A DNA stretch of 64,000 bases from Pogona vitticeps. Lineage: Eukaryota > Chordata > Lepidosauria > Squamata > Agamidae. Below the pieces are notes generated by a model, which was not told the origin of the DNA, searched no databases, and saw only the letters and a list, made by a program, of their open reading frames with translations. Numbering within the stretch: position 1 is the stretch's first letter; every line of letters starts with the position of its first letter. The DNA lies in the NCBI RefSeq assembly GCF_051106095.1, contig NC_135784.1, forward strand, positions 152,927,428 to 152,991,427, in the 5' to 3' direction. Shown piece by piece: positions 63,744 to 64,000 of the stretch. A program made the translations under genes and the position numbers.

Positions 63744-64000
63744 TATAAAGAATGCTACACAATATGACAACTTGCTTTCCTCAGCTCACAACAAAGTTGG
63801 CACAATAAAATGTTCACCAGAATTACTGTAACTCCAATTTAAGTTTCTTTGGGACCAACACTGACATTAAAAGAGTTTAGGAAACATGTGCCTGATTCCA
63901 TTCATTTCTGTAAGCTTTTTGAAACACTGTACTATGAACAAGCCAGGAATAATACCCAATCTGTGGGGCAGAGAAAGAAAAACATATTTCAGAAGAATCC
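63744..64000. other. End of window, intron 1 or beyond
   Basis: Short AT-rich stretch without a recognised feature. CERS5 exon 1 is not visible. Confidence 0.5.

Overview
The window looks like squamate reptile (lizard or snake) nuclear DNA. The evidence is a Sauria-type SINE, BovB and other RTE LINEs, CR1 and L2-like LINE tails, DIRS elements, many TA-flanked Tigger-like elements, and long CA/GA microsatellites. No bacterial, viral or organellar genes are present.

Two host genes are readable. At the left edge, on the plus strand, is the single coding exon of COX14 (58 residues), a small inner-membrane factor for cytochrome c oxidase assembly. Convergent to it, on the minus strand, are nine exons of ceramide synthase 5 (CERS5), running from exon 2 (49815-49920) to the stop codon (6996-6998). 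Every splice junction has GT/AG ends, phases agree throughout, and together the exons encode about 327 residues. Exon 1, about 65 residues in human CERS5, was not found and probably lies beyond position 64000. The convergent COX14-CERS5 pair matches the order known in mammals, which supports CERS5 over the close paralogue CERS6.

Almost everything else is transposon sequence in the 3' flanks and CERS5 introns. From left to right: a Tigger-like element (2813-5181) next to a CCGTATTT element (5187-5868); a broken DIRS retrotransposon in the last intron (7918-14560) carrying a hAT MITE; a short Tigger-like MITE (17856-18316); an L2-like LINE and a Sauria SINE (23-25 kb); a hAT element stuffed with microsatellites (26678-27993); a 3.9-kb Tigger derivative (28548-32407) whose transposase lacks its catalytic core and whose leader carries tandem exon-like cassettes; a second DIRS remnant (32.4-35.2 kb); a BovB LINE (37.2-38.7 kb); SINEs, Penelope-like repeats with hammerhead-ribozyme-like cores (42.4, 48.5-49.0 and 61.1 kb); and, in intron 1, a palindrome-rich MITE (52035-59327) split by a young Ty3/gypsy LTR element (53072-59278).

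The best candidates for a second look are: the LTR element, which has near-identical 512-bp LTRs and places integrase before reverse transcriptase (Gmr1-like order); the tandem cassette-exon leader of the 28.5-kb Tigger; the hammerhead cores in Penelope-like terminal repeats; and two coding-like segments of unknown origin (about 3.6-4.3 kb and 59.4-60.2 kb).
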